Positions 5,834-5,991 of a DNA stretch of 5,991 nucleotides are shown piece after piece. A program made the position numbers and the translations under genes. Each line of letters opens with the position of its first letter. Position 1 is the first letter of the stretch. The DNA comes from Methylococcaceae bacterium (GTDB lineage: Bacteria; Pseudomonadota; Gammaproteobacteria; Methylococcales; Methylomonadaceae): positions 1-5,991 of the forward strand of contig JABFST010000129.1 in the NCBI GenBank assembly GCA_013140465.1. The letters run 5' to 3'. The notes under the pieces are model-generated. The model ran no database searches and was not told the origin of the DNA. It was given only the letters and a program-made list of their open reading frames with translations.

Positions 5834-5848
5834 TACACTTATATTTAG

Positions 5849-5914
5849 TTGTAGGCAATAGCGGCAGACCTGCGAGGTTTTATAAACCTCGCAGTTCTTT
5901 ATCTGCCACTACAA
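5849..5914. repeat. Strong palindrome upstream of the last gene
   Basis: CTGCGAGGTTT (5870-5880) and AAACCTCGCAG (5884-5894) form a perfect 11-bp stem with loop TAT. Further out GGCAGA (5863-5868) pairs with TCTGCC (5902-5907), and TTGTAG (5849-5854) is complementary to CTACAA (5909-5914), so the dyad extends over about 65 bases. TTCTTT follows the inner stem on the + strand, giving it some terminator character in that direction. Palindromes of this look (GCGAGGTTT/AAACCTCGC) are, from memory, common dispersed intergenic repeats in many genomes. Confidence 0.75.
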
Positions 5915-5930
5915 ACCCACATTAATCATT

Positions 5931-5934
5931 GGAG
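5931..5934 (+). promoter_or_regulatory. Ribosome binding site of the right-edge gene
   Basis: GGAG lies 8 bases before the ATG at 5943-5945 in an A-rich spacer, a standard arrangement that supports a real gene start there. Confidence 0.65.
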
Positions 5935-5942
5935 ATTAAAAA

Positions 5943-5991
5943 ATGCAGTTAGTAATAGAGTTACCCGATGTATTAGGGCAACAGATACTAA
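5943..5991 (+). CDS. N-terminus of an unidentified small protein (partial)
   Basis: Only 16 codons are visible: M-Q-L-V-I-E-L-P-D-V-L-G-Q-Q-I-L, then the window ends. The GGAG at 5931-5934 makes this a credible start. A short beta-strand-like opening (LVIELPD) followed by a helix-like stretch is typical of small antitoxins and DNA-binding proteins of the UPF0175 or ribbon-helix-helix type. Sixteen residues cannot settle this, so the antitoxin idea is a guess. Transcription may come from the promoter candidate at the MITE end or from sequence between 5845 and 5930. Confidence 0.6.
   Translation, partial: MQLVIELPDVLGQQIL

Larger units (their letters stand above)
5553..5836. mobile_element. 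284-bp MITE with IS66-type ends
   Basis: The element begins GTAACTATTCAG (5553-5564) and ends with the perfect inverse CTGAATAGTTAC (5825-5836), flanked by the 8-bp duplication ACTTATAT. Ends starting GTAA together with 8-bp duplications are the established signature of the IS66 family. No transposase is encoded, so it is a non-autonomous element that would need an IS66 relative elsewhere in the genome. Inside it lie nine copies of a 20-bp unit and a hairpin with the same core as the neighbouring 123-bp element. The boundaries are well supported; the IS66 assignment comes from the end sequence and duplication length only. Confidence 0.75.
5545..5844. repeat. 8-bp target-site duplication ACTTATAT flanking the MITE
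   Basis: ACTTATAT occurs at 5545-5552 and again at 5837-5844, exactly abutting the outer ends of the inverted repeats of the element at 5553-5836. An exact 8-bp direct repeat in this position indicates insertion by transposition. Confidence 0.8.

Overview
The window carries one complete two-gene operon on the + strand, flanked by a cut-off gene at each edge. The operon is a NuoM-like proton-channel membrane protein (479-1951) followed two bases later by a long DUF2309 protein (1954-5145). This is the dabB-dabA arrangement of the DAB inorganic-carbon accumulation systems. The metal-site residues of DabA and the proton-path residues of the NuoM family are all recognisable. The known model is that DabB moves cations down the proton-motive force while DabA, a carbonic-anhydrase-like zinc protein on the cytoplasmic face, hydrates CO2 to bicarbonate in one direction. 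No other complex I gene is present, so a respiratory role for the NuoM-like gene is unlikely. The DabA here is of the long type, with about 190 more residues before its metal pair than I recall for the characterised short form.

The base composition (roughly half G+C), the TTG-rich leucine codons and the style of the intergenic palindromes suggest a gammaproteobacterium, for example a sulfur oxidiser (Thiothrix/Beggiatoa type) or a methanotroph/methylotroph. This placement is a guess; the window has no rRNA or other taxonomic marker.

Layout. 1-132, minus strand: N-terminus of an exported, histidine-rich small protein that runs off the left edge. 133-478: divergent intergenic region holding a + strand intrinsic terminator that no + strand gene explains (possible small RNA or attenuated leader), a LysR-type dyad TTAAG-N5-CTTAA and a near-consensus sigma70 promoter (TTGCCA-16-TATAAT) just ahead of the operon. 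479-5145: dabB-dabA. 5146-5942: about 800 bases without a credible gene, rich in mobile palindromic DNA. It holds a 123-bp palindromic element bounded by CACTTTTT direct repeats (5323-5445), then a 284-bp MITE (5553-5836) with 12-bp terminal inverted repeats starting GTAA and a perfect 8-bp target duplication ACTTATAT, which are the hallmarks of the IS66 family. Inside the MITE a 20-bp unit has expanded to nine copies next to the same hairpin core found in the first element. A further strong palindrome (5870-5894) follows. 5943-5991: start of a gene with a good ribosome binding site, cut by the right edge.

The operon belongs to a known system family. The less expected material is non-coding: the two small mobile elements sharing one palindromic core, the minisatellite within one of them, an outward promoter candidate at the MITE end facing the last gene, and the orphan terminator upstream of the operon.
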